Positions 8,661 through 17,224 are shown, counted from the stretch's first letter. The stretch: DNA of 38,107 nucleotides from Qipengyuania sp. (GCA_019745075.1 JAIETR010000020.1:1-38107), one strand, 5' to 3'. Notes: a model not told the origin generated them from the sequence alone. Program-made: numbers and translations.

Positions 8661-8737
8661 CTTCGACGGGCTCAGGATGAGCGGATGCTGGTAGAGTAGG
8701 AAGTCACCCAGACCCGCTCAGGCCGAGCTTGTCGAAG
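8661..8737. repeat. Imperfect palindrome, family B-related (copy 2)
   Basis: CTTCGACGGGCTCAGGATGAG at 8661 pairs imperfectly with CTCAGGCCGAGCTTGTCGAAG ending at 8737. It occupies most of the gap between the second ACAD and the SDR, whose own Shine-Dalgarno sequence AAGGAGAG lies outside the repeat. Confidence 0.75.
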
Positions 8738-8771
8738 CCCACCCACCGCGGGCCGCCCAAGGAGAGAACAC

Positions 8772-9569
8772 ATGACCCTCGAAGACCTGTTCAGCCTCAA
8801 GGGGCGCGTGGCGCTGGTGACCGGCGGCAGCCGCGGCATCGGCAAGATGATCGTCGAGGGCTTCCTCGCCGCCGGTATCGAGCGGGTCTATATCAGCGCG
8901 CGCAAGATCCACGAGATCGAGGACACCTGCGCCGAGCTGGGCGGGAAGGTGGTCGGCACCCAGGGCGACATCTCGACCCTGGACGGGATCGAGGCGCTGG
9001 TCGCGGAAATCTCGAACCGCGAGAGCAAGCTCGACATTCTCGTCAACAACGCCGGCGCGGCCTGGGGCGCGGACTATCTCGAGTTTCCGGAAGCCGGCTG
9101 GGACAAGGTCATGGCGCTCAATGTCAAGACGCCGTTCTTCCTCACCCAGAAGCTCCACAAGCTGCTCACCGCCGCGGCCAGCCACGAGCGGCCCGCCAAG
9201 GTGATCAACATCTGTTCGATCGACGGCCTCAGGATCAATCCCTGGGAGACCTACAGCTATCAGGCGTCCAAGGCCTCGCTGATCCACCTTACCCGCCGCA
9301 TGGCGGCGCGGCTGGTCAAGGATCATGTGTATGTCACCGCGATCGCGCCGGGCGCGTTCCCCTCGAGCATGAACAAGGTCGCGCGCGATCACGCCGACCA
9401 GTCGAGCAAGGGAATCCCGAACCAGCGCATCGGCGACGCCTTCGACATGGGCGGCAGCGCGGTCTATCTGGCGTCGCGTGCCGGCGATTACACCGTCGGC
9501 GAAACGCTCACCGTCGACGGCGGCATCGTCAACGCCCATTTGCCGAGCCATTTCGCCGAAGCGATCTGA
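8772..9569 (+). CDS. SDR family NAD(P)-dependent oxidoreductase
   Basis: A 265-residue classical short-chain dehydrogenase with the cofactor motif TGGSRGIGK (residues 18-26), NNAG, the catalytic Ser in NICSIDGL, and YSYQASKAS with Tyr and Lys four residues apart. AIAPGAFPSSM and the C-terminal TLTVDGG are also family hallmarks. It is third in the rightward acyl-CoA dehydrogenase unit and could be a hydroxyacyl-CoA or alcohol dehydrogenase in the same degradation route. The start is well supported by AAGGAGAG 7 bases upstream. The exact substrate is unknown. Confidence 0.9.
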   Translation: MTLEDLFSLKGRVALVTGGSRGIGKMIVEGFLAAGIERVYISARKIHEIEDTCAELGGKVVGTQGDISTLDGIEALVAEISNRESKLDILVNNAGAAWGADYLEFPEAGWDKVMALNVKTPFFLTQKLHKLLTAAASHERPAKVINICSIDGLRINPWETYSYQASKASLIHLTRRMAARLVKDHVYVTAIAPGAFPSSMNKVARDHADQSSKGIPNQRIGDAFDMGGSAVYLASRAGDYTVGETLTVDGGIVNAHLPSHFAEAI

Positions 9570-9572
9570 GGC

Positions 9573-10085
9573 TCAGCCCGGCGAGCCCGCCAGCGCCAGG
9601 CCGACTTTCGCGATCGGCGCATTGGCCGCCTCGAGCGCGCTGCCGACCGCGAGGATGCTGACGCTGGCGAGCGCGAGCACCATGAACGCCTTCTCGAATC
9701 CGCGGCCCAGCAGCCGCGAGGCCTCGGCGCGCTCGGCGATGCTCGCGCCGGGCACCGGCGCGGAGGCGCGCCCCTTGCTCCGGCGATCGTCCGCGCCGTT
9801 CGGAGACCCCGCACCCGGTTGAGCCAGCAGCCCGCCGATGTCCACGCAGTCGCGCGCCTGCATTCCCGCCGCGGTTGCGTCGCTCCACACGATCCGGCCG
9901 ACCACCAGCTGTCGCCCGCGCGCGACCTCGACGAACTGATTGCGCCGGAGCGGCCGCGGGCTGTGCAGCATCATCCCGCGCTGCGAGACATTGCGCACGG
10001 TCGCATCGATCCAGCCCTCGTCGGTGCGGACCCGCACGCCGATGTGAACGCTCTTGCGGGATTCGCGGGGACGCCAGTGGTTCAT
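9573..10085 (-). CDS. PilZ-domain protein with C-terminal membrane segment
   Basis: A 170-residue protein. The N-terminal 90 residues look like a PilZ domain, the c-di-GMP-binding fold, with an arginine-rich entry (RPRESRK) and NVSQRGMMLHSP matching the (D/N)xSxxG element. A proline/serine-rich linker follows, and then one hydrophobic helix, FMVLALASVSILAVG, near the C-terminus. The canonical RxxxR spacing is not exact, so c-di-GMP binding is not assured. ATG 10085 gives a start directly before the PilZ part; ATG 10118 would add 11 residues. Neither has a clear Shine-Dalgarno sequence. It is convergent with the SDR gene, with three bases between the stops. Confidence 0.7.
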   Translation of the reverse strand: MNHWRPRESRKSVHIGVRVRTDEGWIDATVRNVSQRGMMLHSPRPLRRNQFVEVARGRQLVVGRIVWSDATAAGMQARDCVDIGGLLAQPGAGSPNGADDRRSKGRASAPVPGASIAERAEASRLLGRGFEKAFMVLALASVSILAVGSALEAANAPIAKVGLALAGSPG

Positions 10086-10146
10086 GGCCCACCAGCTATC
10101 ATTTCCGAGGCAAACCATGTGCTTGCCCGCGGATAGGGAGAACTGC

Positions 10147-10803
10147 CTAGCCCATCAGCTCGCGCACGAAGGGAATCAGGCCGGTCTGGCGCGTGCGTTC
10201 CATGCGCTCGGCATGCAGAATCTCGCGCACCTTGGCGAAACAGGCATCGACGTCGTCGTTGATCACCACATATTCGTATTCGGCCCAATGGCTTATCTCG
10301 CCGCGGGCGCGTTCCATCCGGCTGCCGATGACCTCGCCGCTGTCGGTGGCGCGCGATTCGAGCCGCCGGCGCAGCTCGTCGATGCTCGGCGGCAGGATGA
10401 ACACGCTGACCACGTCCTGCCGGTCCTTCTGATAGAGCTGCTGCGTTCCCTGCCAGTCGATGTCGAACAGGAAATCCTGCCCTTCCTTGAGCGCGGCGCG
10501 GATCCGGCCCTTGGGCGTGCCGTAGCGGTGCCCGAAGACATGCGCCCATTCGTAGAAGTCGTCCTCCTCGACCATGCGGTCGAACGCGGCGTCGTCGCAG
10601 AAATGATAATGAACCCCCTCGATCTCGCCGGCGCGCGGCGGGCGGGTGGTGACGCTGACCGAGAGGTTGATCTCCCCATCGGCGGCGAGCAGCATCCGGC
10701 TGATCGTGGTCTTGCCCGCGCCCGAAGGCGAGGAGAGGATGAACATCAGCCCGCGGCGGGCGAGGTGAACCTTGGAAGGATTGTCGGCTGGGCTGCTGGC
10801 CAT
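10147..10803 (-). CDS. gmk: Guanylate kinase
   Basis: A 218-residue guanylate kinase, the enzyme that turns GMP into GDP with ATP. It has the P-loop SSPSGAGKTT (residues 24-33), the GMP-binding SVSVTTRPPRAGE and GVHYHF, FYEWAHVFGHRYGT and the lid-region RLESRATD. The length is usual for the family, with a short N-terminal extension of about 15 residues before the core. No strong Shine-Dalgarno sequence precedes ATG 10803, so a start further inside, at the Met of GLMFILSS, cannot be excluded. Its neighbours on the same strand are the PilZ gene downstream and an unknown basic protein upstream. Confidence 0.96.
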   Translation of the reverse strand: MASSPADNPSKVHLARRGLMFILSSPSGAGKTTISRMLLAADGEINLSVSVTTRPPRAGEIEGVHYHFCDDAAFDRMVEEDDFYEWAHVFGHRYGTPKGRIRAALKEGQDFLFDIDWQGTQQLYQKDRQDVVSVFILPPSIDELRRRLESRATDSGEVIGSRMERARGEISHWAEYEYVVINDDVDACFAKVREILHAERMERTRQTGLIPFVRELMG

Positions 10804-10869
10804 GCGCGCCTGTGCGTCAGTCGGGCGGAAGAAATCAACCCCCGAGCTTGTTCGCGAGCCCCGGGCGGC

Positions 10870-11364
10870 TCACTTCTTCGCCATCCTGGCCAGGCTCCTG
10901 TCGCCGGCCTTCTTCGCGGCCTTCTTGCGCTGGCGGCGGTCGTAGAGCGTCTTGACGACGAGCCCGCCGCCGACCAGCGCCGCCCCCGGCAAGGAGCGCG
11001 TGGCGGCGCGCGCGAGCACCCCGCTCAGGAGCGTGTGGAGCAGCGAACGGTTCTCGACGATCGCCTTGGCTCGGGTGCCGCCGTAGCGGCCGCGCAGGAG
11101 CCCTTTTTCGACCGCGTGGCGCATCAACCTGCCCCCGGCCCGCATCGCGATGTCCTGGATGATCAGATTGGTGGCGGGATTGGTGCTCGGCCCGGGAACC
11201 TCGCCCGGCTGGCCCGAGGTCGCTGAAATCGCCTTGCCGATGCCGCGCCCCGCGGCATCCGATATTCCGCCCGTTGCCTCGCCCTCCGTGGCCGCCCGCG
11301 ACCGGGCAGGCTTGCGCGCCGGACGCCGGGCGATGCGTTCGAACAATCCCTTGTTGCCGGCCAT
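10870..11364 (-). CDS. Uncharacterised basic protein
   Basis: A protein of 164 residues, not recognised. The N-terminal part is rich in Arg, Ala and Gly and likely disordered. A segment from about residue 60 ([27 protein letters not shown]) looks helical. A weakly hydrophobic stretch ([17 protein letters not shown], about 125-141) could touch a membrane. The C-terminus is lysine/arginine rich ([13 protein letters not shown]). The start ATG 11364 is preceded by AGGGGATT. It lies between gmk and sspB on the same strand. Codon use resembles neighbours. No function is proposed. Confidence 0.7.
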   Translation of the reverse strand: MAGNKGLFERIARRPARKPARSRAATEGEATGGISDAAGRGIGKAISATSGQPGEVPGPSTNPATNLIIQDIAMRAGGRLMRHAVEKGLLRGRYGGTRAKAIVENRSLLHTLLSGVLARAATRSLPGAALVGGGLVVKTLYDRRQRKKAAKKAGDRSLARMAKK

Positions 11365-11407
11365 TGCAATCCCCTGTCGGGCCGGCTTCCGTGCCGCCGC
11401 GCCGCCG

Positions 11408-11920
11408 CTATTTCTTGCGGACGAAATCGACCGTCACGACATTGCTGCCGTCGTCCTTGGCAACACCCGCGCCCTCTCCCTGTTCCACCTCGAGTATTCC
11501 GGGGTCGTTGTCGGGATCGTCGGTGGGAGTGGGCGCCATGTCGGCGACGGTGGCCTGGAACTGGAGCCCGAAATCGACCGCCGGATCGACGAACTGGGTG
11601 ATCGCCGCATAGGGCACCACCAGAGTGGCGGGGATCTGGTTGAAGCTGAGGCCGACGCTGAAATGGTCGTCCTCGACCTTCAAATCCCAGAACTTGTTCT
11701 GGAGCACGATCGTCATCTCGTCGGGAAACCGTTCGCTCAGCGAGCGCGGGATCGAGACGCCGGGCGCGGCGGTCTTGAAGGTGATGTAGAAATGATGGTT
11801 GCCGGGCAGCTCGCTGCCCGCCGCCACGATCTCGCCGAGCACGCGGCCGACGACCGCGCGCAACGCCTCCTGCACTATGGCGTCGTAAGGGATCAGGCTG
11901 TCGGGCGTTTCGTCGCTCAT
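11408..11920 (-). CDS. sspB: SspB-type ClpXP adaptor (alphaproteobacterial family)
   Basis: A 170-residue protein matching the alphaproteobacterial SspB family, which tethers ssrA-tagged and other substrates to ClpX. Visible marks are the N-terminal [48 protein letters not shown], and [17 protein letters not shown]. The acidic linker (DDPDNDPG) and the basic C-terminal end [11 protein letters not shown] fit the ClpX-docking tail. The start ATG 11920 was chosen because homology begins there, although the same frame stays open far upstream over antisense hisB. It diverges from hisB across 84 bases that hold both promoters. Confidence 0.88.
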   Translation of the reverse strand: MSDETPDSLIPYDAIVQEALRAVVGRVLGEIVAAGSELPGNHHFYITFKTAAPGVSIPRSLSERFPDEMTIVLQNKFWDLKVEDDHFSVGLSFNQIPATLVVPYAAITQFVDPAVDFGLQFQATVADMAPTPTDDPDNDPGILEVEQGEGAGVAKDDGSNVVTVDFVRKK

Positions 11921-12004
11921 GGCGCGCAATGTCGCCTTCGGCTTTGCCCCGGTCAAGCAAGAATGCTTGCGCGTTTTCGCCGGCCCCGTGTAGCGCTCCG
12001 CCGC

Positions 12005-12598
12005 ATGCGAACCGGACGGATCGAGCGTAACACGGCGGAAACGCGCATTGTGGTCGAGGTGAACCTCGATGGCACGGGCGCTTACGACATTTCGACCGGG
12101 ATCGGCTTCCTCGATCACATGACCGAGCAGTTCAGCCGCCATTCGTCGATCGACGTGACGATGAAGGTCGCAGGCGATCTCCATGTCGATCAACATCACA
12201 CCACCGAGGACAGCGCGCTCGCGCTCGGCCAGGCGATCGCCCGGGCGCTCGGCGACAAGGGGGGGATCGCGCGCTACGGCGAGGCCCACGCGCCGATGGA
12301 CGAGACGCTGGCGCGCGTCGCGCTCGACATCTCCGGGCGCCCCTACCTGGTGTGGAAGGCGGGCTTCACGCAGGAAAAGCTCGGCGAATGGGACACCGAG
12401 CTGATCGAGCACTGGTTCCAGTCGATCGGCCAGACCGCCGGGCTGACGCTTCACTGCGAGCTGCTCTACGGCCAGAACAACCACCACATCTGCGAGGCGC
12501 TCTACAAGGCCTTCGCCCGCGCCATGCGCGCCGCGGTGGCGATCGACCCGAGGAAGCAGGGCGCGATTCCATCGACCAAGGGCCAGCTCGGTGGCTGA
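12005..12598 (+). CDS. hisB: Imidazoleglycerol-phosphate dehydratase
   Basis: A 197-residue dehydratase of histidine biosynthesis, converting imidazole glycerol phosphate to imidazole acetol phosphate. It carries both metal-binding repeats: [18 protein letters not shown] near residue 60 and [17 protein letters not shown] near 158, plus [12 protein letters not shown]. It is the monofunctional form, with no phosphatase domain. ATG 12005 fits the family start; the frame is open further upstream, but this is antisense to sspB. It is first of the rightward his cluster. Confidence 0.96.
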   Translation: MRTGRIERNTAETRIVVEVNLDGTGAYDISTGIGFLDHMTEQFSRHSSIDVTMKVAGDLHVDQHHTTEDSALALGQAIARALGDKGGIARYGEAHAPMDETLARVALDISGRPYLVWKAGFTQEKLGEWDTELIEHWFQSIGQTAGLTLHCELLYGQNNHHICEALYKAFARAMRAAVAIDPRKQGAIPSTKGQLGG

Positions 12599-12612
12599 AG
12601 GCGTGGCGGAAT

Positions 12613-12653
12613 CGATCCTCCCCATTTTCCCAACGGCAGAATGGGGAGGATCG
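12613..12653. repeat. Inverted repeat overlapping the hisH ribosome-binding site, family E
   Basis: A 14-base arm CGATCCTCCCCATT at 12613-12626 pairs exactly with AATGGGGAGGATCG at 12640-12653 across 13 bases. The right arm holds the Shine-Dalgarno sequence GGGGAGG and the first base of the likely GTG start of hisH, so the folded RNA would hide the ribosome-binding site. Confidence 0.85.
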
Positions 12654-13279
12654 TGAGCGAGATCCTCGCCCTCGTCGATTACGGCGCGGGCAATCTCCAT
12701 TCGGTCGAGAACGCGCTCCGCAAGGTCGGGGCCGATGTGCGTCTCACGGCCGATCCCGACGTGCTGCGCGCCGCGGACCGGATCGTGCTGCCGGGGGTTG
12801 GCTCGTTCAAATCCTGCTCCGAAGGCCTGCGCGCCATTCCCGGCGCGGTCGAGGCGATGCACGAGCGGGTGTTCGTGGGCGGGGCGCCGTTCCTGGGCAT
12901 CTGCGTGGGGATGCAATTGCTCGCCACCACCGGGCTCGAGCATGGCGAGACTCCGGGGCTCGGCTGGATCGCGGGCACGGTTCGGCCGATCGAGCCCGCC
13001 GACCGGACGGTCAAGGTGCCGCACATGGGCTGGAACGACGTCGCGACGCTGCCGCATGCCGACAGCAACGCAGTGGTCGAGCGCGGGGAGGCCTATTTCC
13101 TCCATTCCTACCACTTCAAGCCGCGCCATCGCGAGGATGTGATCGCCATGACCGACCACGGCGGCGGGCTGGTCGCGGCGGTGGGCCGGGCCAACGTGCT
13201 CGGCGTGCAGTTTCACCCGGAGAAGAGCCAGGCTTACGGCCTCGCGCTGCTCGAGCGCTTCCTCGACTGGCGGCCATGA
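12653..13279 (+). CDS. hisH: Imidazole glycerol phosphate synthase glutaminase subunit
   Basis: A 208-residue class I glutamine amidotransferase that feeds ammonia to HisF. Visible are LVDYGAGNLHSV at the N-terminus, the nucleophile Cys 84 in LGICVGMQLL, and the catalytic His in GVQFHPEKSQ. The GTG at 12653 is preferred because MSEILALVDYG matches the family start and GGGGAGG lies just upstream, although the spacing is short. An ATG at 12641 would add four residues. Its last bases overlap the ATG of the GH130 gene (ATGA), implying coupled translation. Confidence 0.95.
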   Translation: MSEILALVDYGAGNLHSVENALRKVGADVRLTADPDVLRAADRIVLPGVGSFKSCSEGLRAIPGAVEAMHERVFVGGAPFLGICVGMQLLATTGLEHGETPGLGWIAGTVRPIEPADRTVKVPHMGWNDVATLPHADSNAVVERGEAYFLHSYHFKPRHREDVIAMTDHGGGLVAAVGRANVLGVQFHPEKSQAYGLALLERFLDWRP

Positions 13280-14418
13280 TCGAGCTTGCCGCCGACCGCT
13301 TGATCCTGACGCCCGGCGACATCGACCTGACGCGCTCGCCGCTGGCCGGGCTGGAGGCGGACACCTTCGTGCTCGGCGCGTTCAACCCCGGCATGACGCG
13401 GCTGCCGAACGGCAATCTGCTGCTGATGGTGCGCGTGGCCGAGGCGCTGCGCGAGCCGATCTTCGATGGGCACGTGCATGCAATCCGCTGGGACGCGGCG
13501 GAGGGCTTTGTCCTCGACGCCTGGAAGCTCACCGAGACCGACACCAGCGACCCGCGCAAGTTCGAGATTCTCAATCAGCCGTGGAAGGCGATGGCGTTGA
13601 CCTCGCTGTCCTGGCTGCTGCCGGTCGAGCTCAGCCCCGACGGGCTCGAGGTGGTGGCGCACCACTACGACAAGGCGATCGCGCCGCAGGGCTCGTATCA
13701 GTGCTACGGCGTGGAGGACGCCCGCATCAGCCGGGTCGCCGAGCGCTGGCTGATGACCACCTGCTCGGTCAGCCCGGAACGCCACTCGACCACGCTCTAC
13801 ACCTCGGACAATGCGCTCGATTGGCGCTTCGAGGGCATCGTGCTCGACCATCAGAACAAGGACATGCTGATCTTCGAAGGGCTGGTCGGCGGCGAATATT
13901 GGGCACAGACCCGGCCGCTCGGCAGCCTCTATTTCGCCTATCCGCCGGGCAGCGAATGGCGCGCCGGCCCCTCGATCAACCTCGCCACCAGCCCCGACGC
14001 GCTGCACTGGAAGCCGCATATCGAGCCGGGGATCCGCCCGCGCGTCGCCACCGTGTCGACCGCGCGGATGGGCGGGGGCACGCCGCCGGTCCTGGCCGAG
14101 ATCGCCGGCATGCGCGGGTGGCTCACGCTGTGGCACGGCGTGGAGCCCAACGCGACCCCGGTTGGGACATACCGCACCTATTGGTCGCTGCTCGATCCCG
14201 AGGAGCCGTGGAAAGTGCTGGCGACGAGCCATCGGCCGCTGCTCGAGCCGAACCCGGCGCTGACCGAGCCGATCAAGGACCAGATGTATCTCGACAACGT
14301 CGTGTTCAGCACCGGCATCGCCGATGCGGGCGATCGTTTCGTGGTCGCCAGCGGCGAGGCCGATCTGGCCTGCCGGATCACCCATGTGCCCAAGGACGCG
14401 TTCGTGCCGAGCGCATGA
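13276..14418 (+). CDS. GH130-type glycoside phosphorylase/hydrolase-like protein
   Basis: A 380-residue five-bladed propeller protein like family GH130, whose members phosphorolyse or hydrolyse beta-mannosides. Marks are FNPGMTRLPNGNLLLMVRV (about 38-56), the YGVEDARISRVAERWLMTT segment with the expected catalytic-region Glu-Asp, and ARMGGGTPPVL and LTLWHGVEP further on. No signal peptide is seen, so it is probably cytoplasmic. It overlaps hisH by four bases and precedes hisA, an unexpected place for a sugar enzyme. The family assignment is by motif recall. The substrate and any link to histidine synthesis are unknown. Confidence 0.8.
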   Translation: MIELAADRLILTPGDIDLTRSPLAGLEADTFVLGAFNPGMTRLPNGNLLLMVRVAEALREPIFDGHVHAIRWDAAEGFVLDAWKLTETDTSDPRKFEILNQPWKAMALTSLSWLLPVELSPDGLEVVAHHYDKAIAPQGSYQCYGVEDARISRVAERWLMTTCSVSPERHSTTLYTSDNALDWRFEGIVLDHQNKDMLIFEGLVGGEYWAQTRPLGSLYFAYPPGSEWRAGPSINLATSPDALHWKPHIEPGIRPRVATVSTARMGGGTPPVLAEIAGMRGWLTLWHGVEPNATPVGTYRTYWSLLDPEEPWKVLATSHRPLLEPNPALTEPIKDQMYLDNVVFSTGIADAGDRFVVASGEADLACRITHVPKDAFVPSA

Positions 14419-14444
14419 GTTGTCTCTAGGCTGTGCCCTGCGCC

Positions 14445-14513
14445 CTTCGACAGGCTCGGAGCGAGCGGACCTTGGGTATTAAAAGAAGTCCGCTCGTGCT
14501 GAGCTTGTCGAAG
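14445..14513. repeat. Imperfect palindrome, family B-related (copy 3)
   Basis: CTTCGACAGGCTCGGAGCG at 14445 pairs with CGTGCTGAGCTTGTCGAAG ending at 14513, with further pairing GAGCGGAC/GTCCGCTC inside. It fills the gap between the GH130 gene and hisA. Confidence 0.8.
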
Positions 14514-14553
14514 CACGATTGCGCGACGCCGTCCCCAACTCTACCCGCCTCGC

Positions 14554-15282
14554 ATGATCGTCTTCCCCGCCATCGATCTCAAGGACGGCCAGGTGGTGCG
14601 CCTGGCCGAAGGCGACATGGCGCGCGCCACGGTCTATGGCGACGATCCGGCGGTGCAGGCCATGCTGTTCGCGCAGGCCGGCGCGGAACATCTTCATGTG
14701 GTCGATCTCGACGGCGCCTTCGCCGGGGAGAGCCGCAACCGCCGGGCGGTCGAGCGGATCGTGGAGGATTTCCCCGGTTACGTGCAGCTGGGCGGCGGCA
14801 TCCGCACGCCCGAAGCGGTCGAGGGCTGGTTCGATCTCGGCGTGGCGCGGGTGGTGATCGGCACCGCCGCGCTCAAGGATCCGCAATTCGTCAAGGACAT
14901 GGCGCGCGAGTGGGAAGGCGGCATCGTGGTCGCGGTCGATGCCAGGGACGGGATGGTCGCCACCGAGGGCTGGGCCGAGGTTTCCGACGTGCCCGTCCAC
15001 GATCTCGCGCGTCGCTTCGAGGATGCCGGCGTCGCCAGCCTGCTGTTCACCGACATCGGGCGCGACGGGCTGCTGACGGGGTGCAACATCGACGCCACGC
15101 TCGACCTGGCGCGGCGCACCACCTTGCCGGTGATCGCCAGCGGCGGGGTCAAGGGTCTCGACGATATCCACGTCCTCTCGCTCCACGCGCGGGAGGGCAT
15201 CGAGGGCATAATCTGCGGGCGTGCGCTCTACGATGGACGGCTCGACCTCGCGGCGGCGCTGGCGATGGCGGCGCGGGCGTGA
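14554..15282 (+). CDS. hisA: ProFAR isomerase (HisA)
   Basis: A 242-residue TIM barrel that isomerises ProFAR to PRFAR. It shows FPAIDLKDGQVVRL with the first catalytic Asp (residue 8), VDLDGAF, the phosphate-binding GGGIRT, VAVDARDG, TDIGRDG with the second catalytic Asp region, and ASGGVKG. No Shine-Dalgarno sequence is visible upstream of ATG 14554, so initiation may be weak or depend on coupling. Palindromic repeats stand on both sides of the gene. Confidence 0.97.
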   Translation: MIVFPAIDLKDGQVVRLAEGDMARATVYGDDPAVQAMLFAQAGAEHLHVVDLDGAFAGESRNRRAVERIVEDFPGYVQLGGGIRTPEAVEGWFDLGVARVVIGTAALKDPQFVKDMAREWEGGIVVAVDARDGMVATEGWAEVSDVPVHDLARRFEDAGVASLLFTDIGRDGLLTGCNIDATLDLARRTTLPVIASGGVKGLDDIHVLSLHAREGIEGIICGRALYDGRLDLAAALAMAARA

Positions 15283-15283
15283 T

Positions 15284-15510
15284 GGGCTTCTTCACGCGGA
15301 GACGCGGAGGCGCGGAGATTTTTTGCGCTCGCAAAGGCGCGAAGGCGCAAAGCGCTGGTGGCGCCGCAGGCGATCTTCGGCCTTGCACGGGGGAAGGCTG
15401 GATGGCGCCTGACGGCGCAGACAAGCATGATTTTCCTTGCGCCTTTGCGACTTTGCGAGCGTCTTCTTCTTTTCTTCTCCGCGCCTCCGCGTCTCCGCGT
15501 GAAGAAGCCC
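15284..15510. repeat. 227-bp palindromic element between hisA and hisF, family D (long form)
   Basis: Outer arms GGGCTTCTTCACGCGGAGAC... at 15284 and its exact reverse complement ending GTGAAGAAGCCC at 15510 match over about 34 bases. Inner parts also pair (TTTGCGCTCGCAAAG region against CTTTGCGAGCG region). The element is non-coding as far as can be seen and behaves like a small MITE. It ends 13 bases before the GTG of hisF. Confidence 0.9.
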
Positions 15511-15523
15511 TGGCAGCGCGCCC

Positions 15524-16294
15524 GTGACCGTCCGCATCCGCGTCATTCCCTGTCTCGACGTCGCCGACGGGCGGGTGGTCAAGGGCGTCAATTTCACCGA
15601 CCTCAAGGATGCCGGCGATCCGGTCGAGCAGGCGCGCGCCTATGACGCGGCGGGGGCGGACGAGCTGTGTTTTCTCGACATCTCCGCCAGCCACGAGGGG
15701 CGCGGGACGCTGCTGGAGGTCGTGCGGCGCACGGCCGAGGTGTGCTTCATGCCGCTGACCGTGGGCGGCGGGGTGCGCGGCGTCGAGGATGCGCGCGCGC
15801 TGCTGCTGGCGGGCGCGGACAAGGTGGCGGTCAATTCCGCCGCCGTGAGCCGGCCCGGGCTGGTGGCCGAAATCGCCGACCGCTTCGGCAGCCAGTGCGT
15901 GGTCGCCAGCGTCGATGCCCGCGCGGCAGTGAGCGGGGATGTCAGGGGCTGGGAGGTCTTCACCCACGGCGGGCGTCAGGCGACCGGTATCGACGCGGTC
16001 GCCCACGCCATCCGGCTTGCCGAACTGGGCGCGGGCGAGCTGCTGGTCACCTCGATGGACGCCGACGGCACCAGGGACGGCTACGATGTCGAGCTGACCC
16101 GCGCCGTCGCCGACGCGGTGAGCGTGCCGGTGGTGGCGAGCGGCGGAGTCGGCACTCTGAAGCACCTGGTCGAGGGCGTCACGCGCGGCCACGCCAGCGC
16201 GGTGCTCGCCGCCTCGATCTTCCATTTCGGCGAGCACAGCGTGGCCGAGGCGCACGCGGCCTTGCGCGCGGCGGGTTTGCCGGCGAGAGCATGA
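15524..16294 (+). CDS. hisF: Imidazole glycerol phosphate synthase cyclase subunit
   Basis: A 256-residue TIM barrel that closes the imidazole ring, giving IGP and AICAR with ammonia from HisH. It has [18 protein letters not shown] with catalytic Asp 11, [26 protein letters not shown] with the second catalytic Asp (about 178), and ASGGVGT. The start is GTG 15524, with no clear Shine-Dalgarno sequence. It follows the long palindrome in the hisA-hisF gap, and another repeat follows it before hisE. Confidence 0.97.
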   Translation: MTVRIRVIPCLDVADGRVVKGVNFTDLKDAGDPVEQARAYDAAGADELCFLDISASHEGRGTLLEVVRRTAEVCFMPLTVGGGVRGVEDARALLLAGADKVAVNSAAVSRPGLVAEIADRFGSQCVVASVDARAAVSGDVRGWEVFTHGGRQATGIDAVAHAIRLAELGAGELLVTSMDADGTRDGYDVELTRAVADAVSVPVVASGGVGTLKHLVEGVTRGHASAVLAASIFHFGEHSVAEAHAALRAAGLPARA

Positions 16295-16306
16295 CGCCGG
16301 ATTTTT

Positions 16307-16432
16307 TTCACACGAAGACACGAAGATGGCGGCGTGCGCCGCAGGCCACTGCCTCCATCGCCCCTCGCATCGTGTTCACGGTGAGAATGAGGCTGCGCCG
16401 CCAGGGCTGCCCTCTTCCTGTCTTCGTGTGAA
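16307..16432. repeat. Inverted-repeat element, family D (short form, copy 1)
   Basis: TTCACACGAAGACACGAAGA at 16307-16326 pairs with TCTTCCTGTCTTCGTGTGAA at 16413-16432 (one mismatch), with an 86-base interior. A second copy with the same ends is at 32931-33062. It lies between hisF and hisE. Confidence 0.87.
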
Positions 16433-16473
16433 CCATGCTTTTCTAATCTGTCACCGCCGTTAGAAGCGGCGAC

Positions 16474-16788
16474 ATGGACACGCTGACCCGTCTCGAAGCG
16501 ACCGTGACCGAGCGGCTTTCCGCCGACCCGGCTTCCAGCTATGTCGCCAGCCTCACGGCAAGGGGCGTCCCGGCGATCGCCCGCAAGCTGGGCGAGGAAA
16601 CGACAGAGGCGGTGATCGCCGCGCTGTCGGGCTCCGACGACGAGCTGGTCGGCGAGGCGGCGGATGTGCTGTTTCACCTGACCGTGCTGCTCGCCGCCAA
16701 GGGTATTCGGCTCGAGCGCGTGATGGCCGAGCTCGAGCGCCGCGAGGGCACCTCGGGCCTCGATGAGAAAGCCAGCCGGAGCCGCTGA
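16474..16788 (+). CDS. hisE: Phosphoribosyl-ATP pyrophosphatase
   Basis: A 104-residue all-alpha MazG-like pyrophosphatase for the second step of histidine synthesis. It shows SYVASLTARGVPAIARKLGEE with the metal-binding Glu pair, TTEAVIAA, and ELVGEAADVLFHLTVLLA, the usual EXXXD element. It is a stand-alone HisE, not fused to HisI. Its TGA overlaps the ATG of the HIT gene by one base. Confidence 0.95.
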   Translation: MDTLTRLEATVTERLSADPASSYVASLTARGVPAIARKLGEETTEAVIAALSGSDDELVGEAADVLFHLTVLLAAKGIRLERVMAELERREGTSGLDEKASRSR

Positions 16789-17165
16789 TGCCGATCGACC
16801 CGACATTGCCCTATGACGACGAAAACATATTCGCGAGGATCCTGCGCGGCGAGATTCCTTCGACGCGCGTCTATGAGGACGAGTGGGCCATCGCCTTCGA
16901 GGACATCAACCCCCAGGCGGCGGTCCACACGCTCATCGTCCCGCGCGCCAGCTATGTCAGCTGGGACGATTTCTCCGCCAGGGGTTCGGATGCCGAGATC
17001 GCGGGCTTCGTGCGCGCGGTGGGCGAGGTGGCGCGCCGCAAGGGGCTGGTCGAGCCCGGCTATCGCCTGCTCGCCAATGTCGGGCGGCACGGCGGGCAGG
17101 AGGTGCCGCACCTCCACGTTCATTTGTTCGGCGGCGAGCCGCTCGGGCGGATGATCGCGCGCTGA
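16788..17165 (+). CDS. HIT family (HINT-like) nucleotide hydrolase
   Basis: A 125-residue histidine-triad protein with the C-terminal catalytic motif HLHVHLFGG, the conserved HGGQEVPHLH context and the N-terminal IFARILRGEIPSTRVYED. HINT enzymes cleave adenosine phosphoramidates and AMP-lysine. A HINT gene next to hisE is a known alphaproteobacterial arrangement. The start overlaps the hisE stop. Confidence 0.94.
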   Translation: MPIDPTLPYDDENIFARILRGEIPSTRVYEDEWAIAFEDINPQAAVHTLIVPRASYVSWDDFSARGSDAEIAGFVRAVGEVARRKGLVEPGYRLLANVGRHGGQEVPHLHVHLFGGEPLGRMIAR

Positions 17166-17224
17166 TCTCGCTTCGTCGCAACGGCTTGCGGCGCGAGTCG
17201 CCCTTCCGCTAGGCGCAGGCGCGC

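Noticed and set aside
11921..13216. Long minus-strand extension of sspB over hisB and hisH
   Set aside because: SspB homology begins at ATG 11920. The extension is antisense to well-supported genes.
12352..13275. Upstream extension of the GH130 frame through hisB and hisH
   Set aside because: The residues are shadow-like, while hisB and hisH in other frames carry complete motifs. GH130 homology begins at ATG 13276.
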